A DNA stretch of 64,000 bases from Mycobacterium sp. 852014-52450_SCH5900713 (GCF_001667075.1 NZ_LZIL01000011.1:186001-250000), one strand, 5' to 3'. Positions 17,288 through 26,018 are shown, counted from the stretch's first letter. Numbers and translations: made by a program. Notes: generated from the sequence alone by a model not told the origin.

Positions 17288-18091
17288 ATGGCGAGAAAGA
17301 GCGAGCGGGCCACGGCCGCGCCGGACGCCGATTCGCTTGCGCCGCAGTATCCGATCGAGTCGGTCGACAACGCGCTCAAGCTGCTGCTGTTGTTGGGGGA
17401 ACAACCACAGATCCGGTTGAGCGAGGCCACCCGCTACCTGGGCGTGGCGTCGTCCACCGCGCATCGGTTGCTGGCGATGCTGGCCTACCGCGGGTTCGTC
17501 CGGCAGGACCCGGTGTCGAAGGCGTACCTGCCCGGACCGGCGTTGACCGGTGTGGCGTTCGCGATCTTCGGCCGCATCGACATCCAGCGATCGGCCGCCC
17601 CGATCATGCGAAGCCTCGGTGAGCAGCTGCGCGAAACCATCCACGTCGGGATGTTGGACGGCGCCAGCGTCCGCTTCATCGCCGCCGTCGAAGGCCCGGC
17701 CGCGGTCCGGGTGGCCTCGCGACTGGGCCGCACCATGCCGGCGCATTGCACGTCCACGGGCAAGGTGATGCTGGCGCAGCTGCCCGAACCGGAGCTGCGT
17801 CAGCTGCTGCCGCACGAGCGGTTGGAACGCATCACGGCCGCGTCGATCGGCAGCCGGACCGAGTTGGAGGCCGAGCTCGCCGCTATCCGCGAGCGCGGCT
17901 ACGCCATCAACCGCGAGGAAAGCGAGGAAGGCGTGGCTTCGGTCGCGGTGCCCATACCGACGCGGGCGCCGGGCCTGCGCCTCGCGCTCAACGCCGCCGC
18001 CCCGCAGAATCGGCTGGACGCCTCCCGCTACGGCGCGGTGGCCGCGGCTCTTGGCAAGGCGGCCAAGGAGATTGGCGACCAACTCGGCTGA
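17288..18091 (+). CDS. IclR-family transcriptional regulator
   Basis: The product is 267 residues. The N-terminal winged helix covers about 25-85 ('YPIESVDNALKLLLLLGEQPQIRLSEATRYLGVASSTAHRLLAMLAYRGFV'). The effector domain follows: 'GMLDGASVRFIAAVEGPAAVRVASRLGRTMPAHCTSTGKVMLAQL' and 'RGYAINREESEEGVASVAVPI'. The CTSTGK segment is the usual ligand-pocket signature. IclR proteins commonly govern aromatic-acid pathways; the dioxygenase operon is 6 kb away, so linkage is only a possibility. Confidence 0.9.
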   Translation: MARKSERATAAPDADSLAPQYPIESVDNALKLLLLLGEQPQIRLSEATRYLGVASSTAHRLLAMLAYRGFVRQDPVSKAYLPGPALTGVAFAIFGRIDIQRSAAPIMRSLGEQLRETIHVGMLDGASVRFIAAVEGPAAVRVASRLGRTMPAHCTSTGKVMLAQLPEPELRQLLPHERLERITAASIGSRTELEAELAAIRERGYAINREESEEGVASVAVPIPTRAPGLRLALNAAAPQNRLDASRYGAVAAALGKAAKEIGDQLG

Positions 18092-18157
18092 GACGGCGCC
18101 CCGAACGCTGCCCGGCGACCGCGGCATTGTCATGGCCGTGCGGGGGATGGCGCGGGG

Positions 18158-18179
18158 TTTGATACCGTCCGCGCTACCA
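18158..18179. repeat. degenerate TTTGATAGCGC-type palindrome, copy 1
   Basis: Bases 18158-18179 (TTTGATAccGtCCGCGCTAcCA) align with the perfect palindrome 54 bases downstream but have four mismatches. It is probably an older copy of the same element. Confidence 0.45.
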
Positions 18180-18211
18180 GCGCTCTCCGCAAGGATGTGT
18201 GCACTCCCGTT

Positions 18212-18235
18212 TTTGATAGCGCCCGCGCTATCAAA
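18212..18235. repeat. perfect palindrome TTTGATAGCGC-CC-GCGCTATCAAA, copy 2
   Basis: Two 11-base arms with a CC centre lie in the gap between the IclR and YiaAB genes. The flanks (CTCCCG before, CCGCGTGAGCC after) are shared with copy 3. The strong hairpin could act in DNA or RNA. See also 59841-59870. Confidence 0.85.
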
Positions 18236-18297
18236 TTCCGCGTGAGCCATATGGTCCGGAGAGCCGCGCCTCCCCGGGACATGAGTGACTCCCGATC

Positions 18298-18319
18298 TTG
18301 ATAGCGCCGGTGCTATCAA
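18298..18319. repeat. palindrome TTGATAGC-N6-GCTATCAA, copy 3
   Basis: Eight-base arms around GCCGGT, with the same flanks as copy 2 (GACTCCCGATC before, ATCCGGCGTGAGCC after). Copies 2 and 3 together form a repeated unit of about 60 bases. With copy 1 they fill the 333-base non-coding gap 18092-18424. Confidence 0.8.
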
Positions 18320-18424
18320 ATCCGGCGTGAGCCGCCATCGACCACGTGACAGCTGCTGGTGCCCGAATGATTTGAGTATTCTTACGGATTCCGGCGAGCA
18401 GCGCGCTGCCGCAGGCTCTTTGGC

Positions 18425-18718
18425 ATGACCGTTCCCAATAGCATCTCCAAAACCACAGCCGCATTCTTCGTTCAGGCCGCCGTCGCGTTCGCGATCAGCC
18501 TCGTGGCAGCGCTGGGCGGGATCTACTTCCTTCCGCTCGATGGGTGGCAGCGATCGTTTCTCGGCATCACCTTCTTGTTCTTGGTGTCGAGCGCGTTCAC
18601 CCTGGCCAAGGTGATCCGCGACCAACAGGAAGCCGCGACGGTGCGCGTGCGCCTGGACGAAGCACGCATCGAGAAACTGCTGGCCGACTACGACCCGCTC
18701 AATGCCGCCTCGAACTAA
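18425..18718 (+). CDS. YiaA/YiaB-family two-helix membrane protein
   Basis: The product is 97 residues. Two membrane helices (about 11-36 and 45-64) flank the short loop 'PLDGWQRSF', matching the YiaAB domain; 'ITFLFLVSSAFTLAKVIRDQQEA' is characteristic. A charged coil follows and probably faces the cytoplasm. Function is unknown. A start at ATG 18425 is clear although the ribosome site is weak. Confidence 0.75.
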   Translation: MTVPNSISKTTAAFFVQAAVAFAISLVAALGGIYFLPLDGWQRSFLGITFLFLVSSAFTLAKVIRDQQEAATVRVRLDEARIEKLLADYDPLNAASN

Positions 18719-18851
18719 GTAGTACTACTCAGGCCTGACGCGTAGAACTGCGCGGGCGCGGGCCCTGCGCGATCGGCGATGCTCTTCACGACAGCGCGCC
18801 GATTAATCCCTTGTTCACCAATAGATTCCCCGAAAGGGCCGGTACATCCCC

Positions 18852-20168
18852 ATGGCAGCTCTCGCAAGATTCCCCGACGTCGCCGAGGTGGCGGCGGCCA
18901 CCCCGGCCGACCGCGATCGCGTACTGGACGTCATCCGCATCACGTCGCTGATCGGTGTGGTGCTCGGCCACACCGTGATGGCCATCAGCATCATCGAAAA
19001 CCACGTCTTGATCTGGGATAACCTGCTGACCACCTCGGTGGTGTTTCAGGCAGCGACCTGGCTCCTACAGATCATGCCGCTGTTCTTCTTCGCCGGCGCC
19101 GCGGCCTGCCTATCCTCGTGGTCTGCCGGCACAAACTGGGGTGACTGGTTGATGAAACGCTGCACCAGACTGTTCCGGCCGGTGTTCTACTACCTGGCGT
19201 TTTGGGCGGTCGCGCTGACGGTGCTGTATCAAATTCTCCCGCAACACATCTACGAGCCGGTCGCCGGTGTCAGTACGCAGCTGCTGTGGTTCTTGGGCGC
19301 CTACGTGCTGGTGCTGGCCGCCATGCCGGTGCTGTACAGCATCAACAGCGCCGGGCGCCTCGCCGCCGCTGTGGCCGGCGTCTACGCGACCATCGCGGCG
19401 ATCGACGCCATCCGGCTGCACTGGCCGGCCATGATGCCGCTGGGCTACCTCAACCTGGCCGTCTGGCTCATCCCCGCCATGTTCGGCATCGCGTACCGCC
19501 GCCGACTGCTCACCGGGCGCGCCGCATTCGTCATCGCGGCCATCGGGTTCGCCGTCGACGTCGCGCTCGTGCACTGGGGTCCGTATCAGATCAGCATGGT
19601 GGGCACCGGTGATCACCAGCTGTCCAACACCAGCCCGCCCTCGCTGCTGTTGGCCGGGCACGCAATCATCCTGAGCGCCTTGGCTATTGCTGCCGCGCCG
19701 ACGATCGCACGCTGGGCCCAGCGACCGAGGGTGTGGTGGTGGACCGCCATTGGTAACTCCGGCGCCATGACGCTTTACCTGTGGCACATGCCCGTGCTGC
19801 TCGGCGTGCACCTGGTCTTCGACTGCCTCGGCTGCCCTCGTTACCCGGGCTCGCGGGACTTCCTCGCCGTCAGCCTCGCGCAACTGCTCGTCGTGGCGGT
19901 CGCCGTGGCGGTGCTTTTCGTCGCGCTGCGGCCGCTGGAGAACAACCCACTGTCGGGCTGGGACGGCGCCCCGACGGTGACAGGGCGCGGGCGGGGAACG
20001 GCGATCGGCGCCCTGTTGTGCGTGGCGGGCGTGGCCATCCTTGCCGCCATCAGGTGGGGGCTCAAAGACGACGGCCTGGTGTGCATGGCCGTAATGGTGA
20101 CTGCGTTGGTGGGTGCCCGCGTGGTGGCCGCCGCTTCGGCCAAGCGCCCCAACACGGTTCGCGGGTAG
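18852..20168 (+). CDS. membrane acyltransferase, acyltransferase-3 family
   Basis: The product is 438 residues with roughly ten membrane segments. The family signature is present: 'RDRVLDVIRITSLIGVVLGHTVM' (R..D..R and conserved His), 'IMPLFFFAGAAAC', 'KRCTRLFRPVFYY' (R.[LF].P), and 'MTLYLWHMPV' late. Such enzymes move acetyl, succinyl or longer acyl groups onto sugars, lipids or antibiotics across the membrane. A 50-residue polar stretch (PTVTGRGRG...) separates the last helices. Target unknown. Confidence 0.88.
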   Translation: MAALARFPDVAEVAAATPADRDRVLDVIRITSLIGVVLGHTVMAISIIENHVLIWDNLLTTSVVFQAATWLLQIMPLFFFAGAAACLSSWSAGTNWGDWLMKRCTRLFRPVFYYLAFWAVALTVLYQILPQHIYEPVAGVSTQLLWFLGAYVLVLAAMPVLYSINSAGRLAAAVAGVYATIAAIDAIRLHWPAMMPLGYLNLAVWLIPAMFGIAYRRRLLTGRAAFVIAAIGFAVDVALVHWGPYQISMVGTGDHQLSNTSPPSLLLAGHAIILSALAIAAAPTIARWAQRPRVWWWTAIGNSGAMTLYLWHMPVLLGVHLVFDCLGCPRYPGSRDFLAVSLAQLLVVAVAVAVLFVALRPLENNPLSGWDGAPTVTGRGRGTAIGALLCVAGVAILAAIRWGLKDDGLVCMAVMVTALVGARVVAAASAKRPNTVRG

Positions 20169-20177
20169 AGATTTCGT

Positions 20178-20215
20178 TGACCCGCAGGGCGGTCAGCTGG
20201 CTGCTCTGCGGGTCA
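20178..20215. terminator. bidirectional hairpin between convergent genes
   Basis: Ten-base perfect arms (TGACCCGCAG and CTGCGGGTCA) enclose an 18-base loop, immediately after the acyltransferase stop and reaching the stop of the response regulator. No U-tract is present, as is usual in mycobacteria. The position strongly suggests a two-way terminator. Confidence 0.7.
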
Positions 20216-20875
20216 CGGGTCCTCGTCGAGGCCGTGCTCGATGGCGTAGCGCGCCAACTCCACCCGGTTGGCGACCTGAAGTTTGCGAAAGGTCGCCTGC
20301 ACGTGGTTTTCCACCGTGCGGTGGCTAAGCGACAGCTTCTGGGCGATCTGCTTGGCGGACAAGCCCTTTGCCACATAGCGCAAAACCTCGGTTTCGCGTT
20401 CGGTGAGCGTGGGCCGAGCGGGACCGTCGTCCTTGCTCTGCGCCATCCGTCGGTATTCACCCAACACCAGCCCGGCCAGACTCGGGGTGAACACGGCGCG
20501 GCCTTCGGCGGTCGCTGCCACGGCTTGCGCCAGTTCTGATTTGGATGCGCTCTTGACCAGATACCCGGTCGCGCCGGCCTTGACGGCTTCCAACACGTCG
20601 TCTCGCTCATCCGAGGCCGAGAGCACCAGCACCCGAGACGAGGGAGAGACCGCGAGCACCCCCGCGGTCGCTTGTGCGCCATCGCCGTCGGGCAGCTGCA
20701 TATCCATCACGACGACGTCGGGCTTGACCACGGCCGCCCGCCGCCCCGCCGCGGCAACGCCATCGGCGGTGGCGACCACGGTGAACCCCTCGTCGGCCAG
20801 GTCGCGGGCGACCGCGTCACGCCAGATGGGATGGTCGTCGACGACCATCACCGTCGTGGGGGTCTCATCGGCCAT
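20213..20875 (-). CDS. NarL/LuxR-type response regulator
   Basis: The product is 220 residues from ATG 20875, which lies inside the end of the kinase gene. The receiver domain has VVDDHP at the acidic pocket, phosphoacceptor Asp in VVVMDMQLPDGDG (near 55), a conserved LVLSAS Ser and 'GYLVKSASK' Lys. The C-terminal LuxR HTH reads 'LTERETEVLRYVAKGLSAKQIAQKLSLSHRTVENHVQATFRKL'. It is the partner of the sensor kinase directly upstream. Its targets are not readable here; the neighbouring acyltransferase and aldolase genes are candidates. Confidence 0.92.
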   Translation of the reverse strand: MADETPTTVMVVDDHPIWRDAVARDLADEGFTVVATADGVAAAGRRAAVVKPDVVVMDMQLPDGDGAQATAGVLAVSPSSRVLVLSASDERDDVLEAVKAGATGYLVKSASKSELAQAVAATAEGRAVFTPSLAGLVLGEYRRMAQSKDDGPARPTLTERETEVLRYVAKGLSAKQIAQKLSLSHRTVENHVQATFRKLQVANRVELARYAIEHGLDEDP

Positions 20876-22025
20876 GGGACGCCTTTCCGCGTGGGACGCA
20901 CAACTCCCATTCGGCGCCTTCTCCCGGTTCACTGCGCAGGTGGGCGCTGCCGCCCAGCGAAGTCAACCGCCCGACGATCGATTGCGAGATGCCCAAGCGC
21001 CCCTGCCCGGCCGCTTCCTCGAGCCGTCCGGCGGCGATTCCCACCCCGTCGTCGCGGATGCTCACCACAACGGAATCGCCGAGGTCTTCGACGAGCACGA
21101 ACGCGTGTGCACCGGGCCCGGCATGTGCTTCCACGTTGTCCAGCGCGTTGCCCACCGCCGCGTCGAGCTCGGTGCCCACCCGGCGAACCACGGGCACCGG
21201 TATTGCGGGCAGGCTCAGCGACACCCGGTCGGATTCCCGGCAGCGCAGCAGGGTGCGCAGATCGATGGTGGCGCCGTCGGTGTCGTGGTCGATGTCCGTG
21301 CTGGCGAGCCATCGTCGTAGCGCGCGTTCCTGCTCGCTGGCGAGGTCGGCGAGTTCTGCTGTGGCGCCGCCGATTTCGTGGCCCTTCTTGGCCACCAGCG
21401 CCAGCACCTGGATGGCCCCGTCATGGACTTGGCGGGACAAGCGTTCCCGTTCCTGCACCGCGGCCGTCAATCGGGCCGCCTGTTGGAGCTCATCGTGGGC
21501 GCGCCGCGCGGTTTGGGCGGCCATGCCGATCGCCATGCCGATCGCCAGCTCGATGATGACGGTGGCGTTATGCCCAAGGTTGAGGGCGAGATAGTTCTTG
21601 ACCGCGAAATTGGTGGCCATCACCACCAGGCCCGCGAGCATGCCGCCGGCGGGGCCGAACTGGATAGCCGCCGAGATCGTGGGGTTGCTGGCCCACAGCG
21701 TTGTCGGCCAGGTCTGATTGTCGGCCGCCCAGTGGGGGGTGGTGACGATGGTGTTCGACGACATGAGCAGCACGACGATCACGACTTCGGCGAGTACCCA
21801 CGCTGGTTTGCGACCGAACCCGCGTAAGTAAGCCACCGCGCACGCCGCGCTCCAGCCGATCAGCACCGCGAACAGCACCCAGCCCAGCGCGGGCCGACGC
21901 AGATCCGGGTTGATGGCGATCTGGAACCCTGCGGCGTAAATGCAGCTCAGCAGCCGGAACACTTGCGCCGCACGCCATAACGGCGTGGTGGGATCAAGGC
22001 TGTTTTTCGCCATCGTGGTCAGCAT
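20865..22025 (-). CDS. MacS-like sensor histidine kinase (DUF5931 plus HATPase)
   Basis: The product is 386 residues (ATG 22013 is an alternative start). Residues 15-190 hold about six membrane helices, matching the DUF5931/MacS sensor region of actinobacterial NarL-type kinases. A dimerisation helix follows with the phosphorylated His in 'RLSRQVHDGAIQVLALV' near 210, then an HATPase domain with 'GNALDNVEAHA', 'IRDDGVGI' and 'GRLGISQSIVGRL'. It overlaps the response regulator by 11 bases. The signal is unknown; the membrane-embedded sensor suggests envelope or lipid state. Confidence 0.88.
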   Translation of the reverse strand: MLTTMAKNSLDPTTPLWRAAQVFRLLSCIYAAGFQIAINPDLRRPALGWVLFAVLIGWSAACAVAYLRGFGRKPAWVLAEVVIVVLLMSSNTIVTTPHWAADNQTWPTTLWASNPTISAAIQFGPAGGMLAGLVVMATNFAVKNYLALNLGHNATVIIELAIGMAIGMAAQTARRAHDELQQAARLTAAVQERERLSRQVHDGAIQVLALVAKKGHEIGGATAELADLASEQERALRRWLASTDIDHDTDGATIDLRTLLRCRESDRVSLSLPAIPVPVVRRVGTELDAAVGNALDNVEAHAGPGAHAFVLVEDLGDSVVVSIRDDGVGIAAGRLEEAAGQGRLGISQSIVGRLTSLGGSAHLRSEPGEGAEWELCVPRGKASHGR

Positions 22026-22073
22026 AAATGTGGGGCCTGATGGCGGTGGGGAAGACTGGCGTGTGACGCAACG

Positions 22074-22796
22074 TCAGTCGGCCGGCAACCGTGCAACTTC
22101 GTGCCGCCAGGCTGCCTCGGCGGTGAACGAGGGCCCCAGGTCGGGCAGGTCTTCCCAGTCGGCGTCGTCGATGTCCCGCAGGGTCCCACCCGCGCCTCGC
22201 ACCCGCAACGACATTCGGGCCAGCGCGTCGAGGCTGATGGCCTGCAGCACCGCCTCCGGCACGGTGGCGGCCGCGCTGGTGATCCCGTGTCCGCGGCAGA
22301 TCACCACCGGCCGCCCGCGCATGGCGGCCACCATCTCCTTGCCCAGCGCCGGGGTGCGGATCAGCACGGCGCGTTCGTAGACGGGCACGCCGCCGCGTGC
22401 GAGCCACGCGCCGGGAATGTCGTACGCACCGTAGATCGGCCGGATCGCGATGCCGGCCAGGTCGGCGGCGACCACGGCGGGCGGGTGCAGATGCGCCACG
22501 GAACGATGCCGGGGATCGGCCAACATGGTCTCGACGTGGATGGGCAATTCGTTGGGCACGCGATAGCCGTCGAGTTCGCCGTCGGCGCCTGCGCCGCCGT
22601 CGAAGGTGACGAGCCGGATGTCGCTGGGCCGGGTGAAAGCCACCCCGGTATCGGTGTCGCTGCGGCAGCGGACGAGCAGGCGCTCGTCGTCGACCCGCAT
22701 GCTCAGGTGGCCGAGGATGCCGTCGACGAGGCCGCGGGCCGCGGCCACTCGGCAACCCTGCGCCACCAACGCGCGCTGCTCGTCAAGGGGGGTCAT
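22074..22796 (-). CDS. class II aldolase/adducin-family protein
   Basis: About 240 residues from ATG 22796, whose ATGA overlaps the stop of the upstream dehydrogenase. Metal ligands are visible in VAHLHPP (near 100) and CRGHGI (near 170). 'LVDGILGHLSMRVDD' is the family opening. These enzymes cleave or decarboxylate hydroxy acids or sugar phosphates using zinc. As last gene of the dioxygenase operon it may process a ring-cleavage or side-chain product, which is inference from position. Confidence 0.85.
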   Translation of the reverse strand: MTPLDEQRALVAQGCRVAAARGLVDGILGHLSMRVDDERLLVRCRSDTDTGVAFTRPSDIRLVTFDGGAGADGELDGYRVPNELPIHVETMLADPRHRSVAHLHPPAVVAADLAGIAIRPIYGAYDIPGAWLARGGVPVYERAVLIRTPALGKEMVAAMRGRPVVICRGHGITSAAATVPEAVLQAISLDALARMSLRVRGAGGTLRDIDDADWEDLPDLGPSFTAEAAWRHEVARLPAD

Positions 22797-23587
22797 CTTG
22801 GCGCACCCAGCCCGAATCCCCCGTCGGGACGGACGGTTTCGCCGGTGATCCCGCGGGCCCGGTCGGAGGCCAGGAACGCGAAGCTCCACGCGTGGTCCTG
22901 CCCGGAGAGCGCGACGTTCAGCGGCGTGCGCGCGGCCAGCTGTTGTGCCCGGTCGGCGGTGTCGTCCAGTCGGACGTCCCCGAGCCCCAGGCTGGCAAGC
23001 CCACGGAGGTCGGTGCCCAGCGTGCCGCCGGGCGCCACCCCGTTGACCCGGATCTGCGGCGCCAGCTCGTGGGCCAGGGCGGACACCAGGCCGCGGACCG
23101 CGAATTTCGACGACACGTACAGCGCGCCGCCACGTCCCGGATAGAACGACGACGCGGATTCGGTCAGGATGATCGAGGATCCCGTTCCGTCCCGCAGCCG
23201 GGGGAGCGCCGCCTTGACGGACTGCAGATGGCTGAGCACGTTGGTGCGAAACATCTCGTCGAACGCGCCGGGCAAGTCATCGGCGTCGATGTCGCCGATG
23301 CCGCGGTAGAAGTCGAAGACTCCGACGCAGTTGACCAGCGTGTCCAATCCGCCGTAGGCGTCCACCGCGGCGGCGACCGCTTGGTCATTGGCTTCCCGGG
23401 TGGTCGCGTCGCCGTCGACGACCGGAACATCGGGCAACTGCCGGCGCAATTTCTCGCATTTTTCGTGATCGCGTTCCAGCGCAGCAACTTTCGCGCCCTC
23501 GCTGCGGAACGCGTCCACCACGGCCCGGCCGATCCCGGAACCGGCGCCGACGACCAGCGCGCGCTTGCCCTCAAGCCAGCCGGTCAT
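22793..23587 (-). CDS. cis-dihydrodiol dehydrogenase-like SDR
   Basis: About 264 residues from ATG 23587; an upstream ATG would add six. The SDR core has VGAGSGIG near residue 14, NCVGVFDFYRG, Ser in 'ILTESASSFYPGRGGALYVSSKFA' with YVSSK as YxxxK, and 'ITGETVRPDGGFGLG' at the end. 'NCVGVFDFY.G' and the operon point to a BphB/HcaB-like NAD-dependent dehydrogenase that turns the dioxygenase's cis-dihydrodiol into a catechol. It overlaps the preceding small gene by 17 bases and the aldolase by 4. Confidence 0.85.
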   Translation of the reverse strand: MTGWLEGKRALVVGAGSGIGRAVVDAFRSEGAKVAALERDHEKCEKLRRQLPDVPVVDGDATTREANDQAVAAAVDAYGGLDTLVNCVGVFDFYRGIGDIDADDLPGAFDEMFRTNVLSHLQSVKAALPRLRDGTGSSIILTESASSFYPGRGGALYVSSKFAVRGLVSALAHELAPQIRVNGVAPGGTLGTDLRGLASLGLGDVRLDDTADRAQQLAARTPLNVALSGQDHAWSFAFLASDRARGITGETVRPDGGFGLGAPR

Positions 23588-23849
23588 CACCCTCCTCGGC
23601 TTCATCGGGCAGCAGCGGCGCGTGGGAATTGCCGACCATTGCCGCCAGGGTGCGACCGTTCTGCCATGTCAGGGCCTCGACCTCGAGCGCGTCCAAGGTG
23701 ATCCACTGCCCGGATCGCGGTGCGCCGATCAGCAGCCTCGACCCGTTTCGGGTGTCGACCCGGCGCACCACCACCTCGGTGAACTCGTTTGCGACGACGA
23801 GGGGTTCGCCGACCGCGCCGTCCAGGAGTCGCTGCAGTTCGTCATTCAC
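23571..23849 (-). CDS. small conserved protein in dioxygenase operon
   Basis: The product is 92 residues (MNDELQRLLDGAVGEPLVVANEFTEVVV...). Its start overlaps the dioxygenase beta stop as ATGA and its end overlaps the SDR start, so it is co-translated with both. It reads as a beta-rich domain ('VRRVDTRNGSRLLIGAP', 'WITLDALEVEALTWQ'), without Cys, so it is not a ferredoxin. Small proteins in this position occur in actinobacterial dioxygenase operons and are often labelled with their neighbour's name; the function is unknown. Confidence 0.7.
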   Translation of the reverse strand: MNDELQRLLDGAVGEPLVVANEFTEVVVRRVDTRNGSRLLIGAPRSGQWITLDALEVEALTWQNGRTLAAMVGNSHAPLLPDEAEEGDDRLA

Positions 23850-24373
23850 AGGAACACCGCCAGGTTTTGCATCCGTAGCACCGACTCGTCGGCGATGATA
23901 TTGCGGCGGGCCAGCTTCCAGCGATCATCGCACCAGCGCAACAAGTCCTCGCGCCCGCATGACAGCAAGGCGCTTTCGCTCACGTCGCCCCGGCTGCGGA
24001 ACAGCAGTTCGGCCGACTCCACCCACAGGTGCGCCGGGTCGTCGTGCTCGAACGCGCGCACGTTGGTGACGAAGTGGCGCAGCCGCGACGGCGGATCCTC
24101 GGCCCAGGCGTGTTCGGTGCCCATCCGCGCGACCCGCTGACTCAGCGAATATTTGTCCTCGTCGAAGTGCGCCATCCCCGGGGAGGCGTCGAACCCGGCG
24201 CCGCGAGCGGTGGTGACCCGCACTGGCATCACGTAGCGGACATCGTCGGTCATCGTGTCCAGCCACGCCTCGTACTGCTGGGCATCCAGCAGATAGGCCT
24301 CGTCCACCAGGAACTGGTGCGCCTGCAGGTGCCGGACGTCATGAAACGGCAAGGACGGCAACGCCTTTCTCAT
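23846..24373 (-). CDS. aromatic ring-hydroxylating dioxygenase, beta (small) subunit
   Basis: The product is 175 residues from ATG 24373, which overlaps the alpha-subunit stop by ATGA. The ring-hydroxylating beta (SnoaL/NTF2-like) fold is evident: 'HLQAHQFLVDEAYLLDAQQYEAWLDTMTDDVRYVMPVR', 'RHFVTNVRAFEHDD', 'SRGDVSESALLSCGREDLLR', 'WKLARRNIIADESVL'. It packs with the alpha subunit as an alpha3beta3 enzyme. The sequence is of the biphenyl/phenylpropionate dioxygenase type. Confidence 0.92.
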   Translation of the reverse strand: MRKALPSLPFHDVRHLQAHQFLVDEAYLLDAQQYEAWLDTMTDDVRYVMPVRVTTARGAGFDASPGMAHFDEDKYSLSQRVARMGTEHAWAEDPPSRLRHFVTNVRAFEHDDPAHLWVESAELLFRSRGDVSESALLSCGREDLLRWCDDRWKLARRNIIADESVLRMQNLAVFL

Positions 24374-25719
24374 GTGCCGACGCCCTGCAGGTAATCGGCC
24401 CACATGTTCAGCAGCGCGCGCTGGTTGTATTCGTTGTAGCCGACCTGCGCGCGGCCCGGCCCGTGGAAAGCATCGGCGCTCAGCGGCTCGACCACCGGGC
24501 TGCCGTCGGACAGCAGCCCCATCCGGCTGTTCAGCAGTAGCCGCCGGGCCATCGAACCGCCCGCGGTGGTGGTCAGCGACACCCAGTTCTCCACGTCGTC
24601 CTGCTCGAACATGCCGGTCGAACCGAAGCACATCAGATACGCCTTGTACGAGTCCTGTTTGTACTGCGGGGGAGCGGCGGAGTCCACCGCGAACCACGAG
24701 CACACCTCGGTCTCGTTCTCGCTGACGGGCTGCCACAGCCGAATCGAGATGAAGGGCAGCACTTGGTCTTCGCGGTCATGCACCTTCGGCCAGTTATGCA
24801 CGAAGCTCAGATTCGGAAAGCAGGTGGCCGCCGAGATCATGAAACCGTCCTCGCCGACCATCCGCTGCTGCCGCGACGTCCACACGCCTTTGATCCGGCC
24901 GATCATCTCGTCGGGATAGCCGACGTAGCGCATCCGTTCGTCGAAGCCACCCGGCGGAAGTTTGTAGGTGGTGCCGCCGCCGCGGTGCGCCCAGTAGGTG
25001 GCGCCGTCCTTGCGTTTCTGCGCTTTCGGCTCGCGGAACAGGCCGATGTCCACGATCGACGCGTGCGTGTGCGGCGTGTGGTACATGTCGCCGGCGAAGT
25101 TCTCGGCGCCGATCTTCCAGTTGGCCTTGATGCGCCAGCGCTGCGGCCCCCGCACTTCGAGGCCGCCGGCACTCTGTTTGGTGTAGAAGTCCAGATAGAA
25201 CTCGAAGTCGCCGAGGAAGTCCTCGAGCGGCTCGGCGTTCGGGTCCATGCTGATGAACAGCAGACCGTTGTAGCTCGCGAATTTCGGTGCGGGCAGCAGG
25301 GTTTGGGCATTCCTGGCGAACCCGTCCTCGCCGCCGTAGGCCTCCCGATGAAACGGCAGGCCGGTGAGCTGGCCGTCGTTGCGGTAGGTCCAGCCGTGGT
25401 AGGGGCAGCGGAAGTTGGAGGCGTTTCCCATCTCCGCGCGGCAGACCTGCATGCCCCGATGCAGGCACATATTGAACAAGGCGCGCACATCGCCCGTCGA
25501 GTCGCGAGTGATGATGAAGGAGTCGTCGAGCACCCGGCGCACCACGTAGTCGCCGTCCTGCGGGATCTCGGACTCGTGCGCCACGAACATCCACGCCCGT
25601 CCGAACAGCCGCTCCTTCTCCAGCGCGAAGAGTTCACTGTCGTTGTAGATGTAAGCGGGGATCATCCCGTCGCGGACGCTGGCGAACACGCCATCGCGGG
25701 CATCGCGATGGGCCGTCAT
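24370..25719 (-). CDS. aromatic ring-hydroxylating dioxygenase, alpha (large) subunit
   Basis: The product is 449 residues. The Rieske [2Fe-2S] ligands are C85-x-H87 and C105-x2-H108 (MCLHRGMQVC...RCPYHGW). The mononuclear iron site is in 'NWKIGAENFAGDMYHTPHTH' (D211, H214, H219). The enzyme inserts O2 into an aromatic ring to give a cis-dihydrodiol. Residues lining the substrate pocket do not let me choose among phenylpropionate, biphenyl or other ring acids. It is first gene of a five-gene minus operon (alpha, beta, small protein, SDR, aldolase). No dedicated ferredoxin or reductase gene is in the operon. Confidence 0.95.
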   Translation of the reverse strand: MTAHRDARDGVFASVRDGMIPAYIYNDSELFALEKERLFGRAWMFVAHESEIPQDGDYVVRRVLDDSFIITRDSTGDVRALFNMCLHRGMQVCRAEMGNASNFRCPYHGWTYRNDGQLTGLPFHREAYGGEDGFARNAQTLLPAPKFASYNGLLFISMDPNAEPLEDFLGDFEFYLDFYTKQSAGGLEVRGPQRWRIKANWKIGAENFAGDMYHTPHTHASIVDIGLFREPKAQKRKDGATYWAHRGGGTTYKLPPGGFDERMRYVGYPDEMIGRIKGVWTSRQQRMVGEDGFMISAATCFPNLSFVHNWPKVHDREDQVLPFISIRLWQPVSENETEVCSWFAVDSAAPPQYKQDSYKAYLMCFGSTGMFEQDDVENWVSLTTTAGGSMARRLLLNSRMGLLSDGSPVVEPLSADAFHGPGRAQVGYNEYNQRALLNMWADYLQGVGT

Positions 25720-26018
25720 GGTGACCCCCTCACACCCTAATTGTCTGCTGTGCAGAGAAGTATTCCGCTAAGTAGAATCCCGCATCTACCCGCCGCCGGT
25801 CAATCGCGACGCTTGCCGGGCCCGCTCCGCGGTCAGGGTTTTACAAGAATGCTTTCTGGTAACTCACAGGTTTCTGACAACTAAGCGGCCAGAAGCCCGG
25901 GCTACGGTGGTCACGTCAGCTCCGCTGCGCATGTGAGCGTGCGGTAATCAAGGGGTAAACGGTTCGATTTTGCGTGCGCGGCCGAATTATGGCGACGTAT
26001 GTGAGGAAGGCGGGTGCA
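25720..26018. other. divergent promoter region, dioxygenase operon versus Rieske protein
   Basis: About 300 non-coding bases separate the two units. A loose palindrome (ATTC-N9-GAAT, 25762-25778) lies about 45 bases upstream of the dioxygenase start and could be a regulator site. No dedicated regulator is adjacent. Nothing else stands out. Confidence 0.35.
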
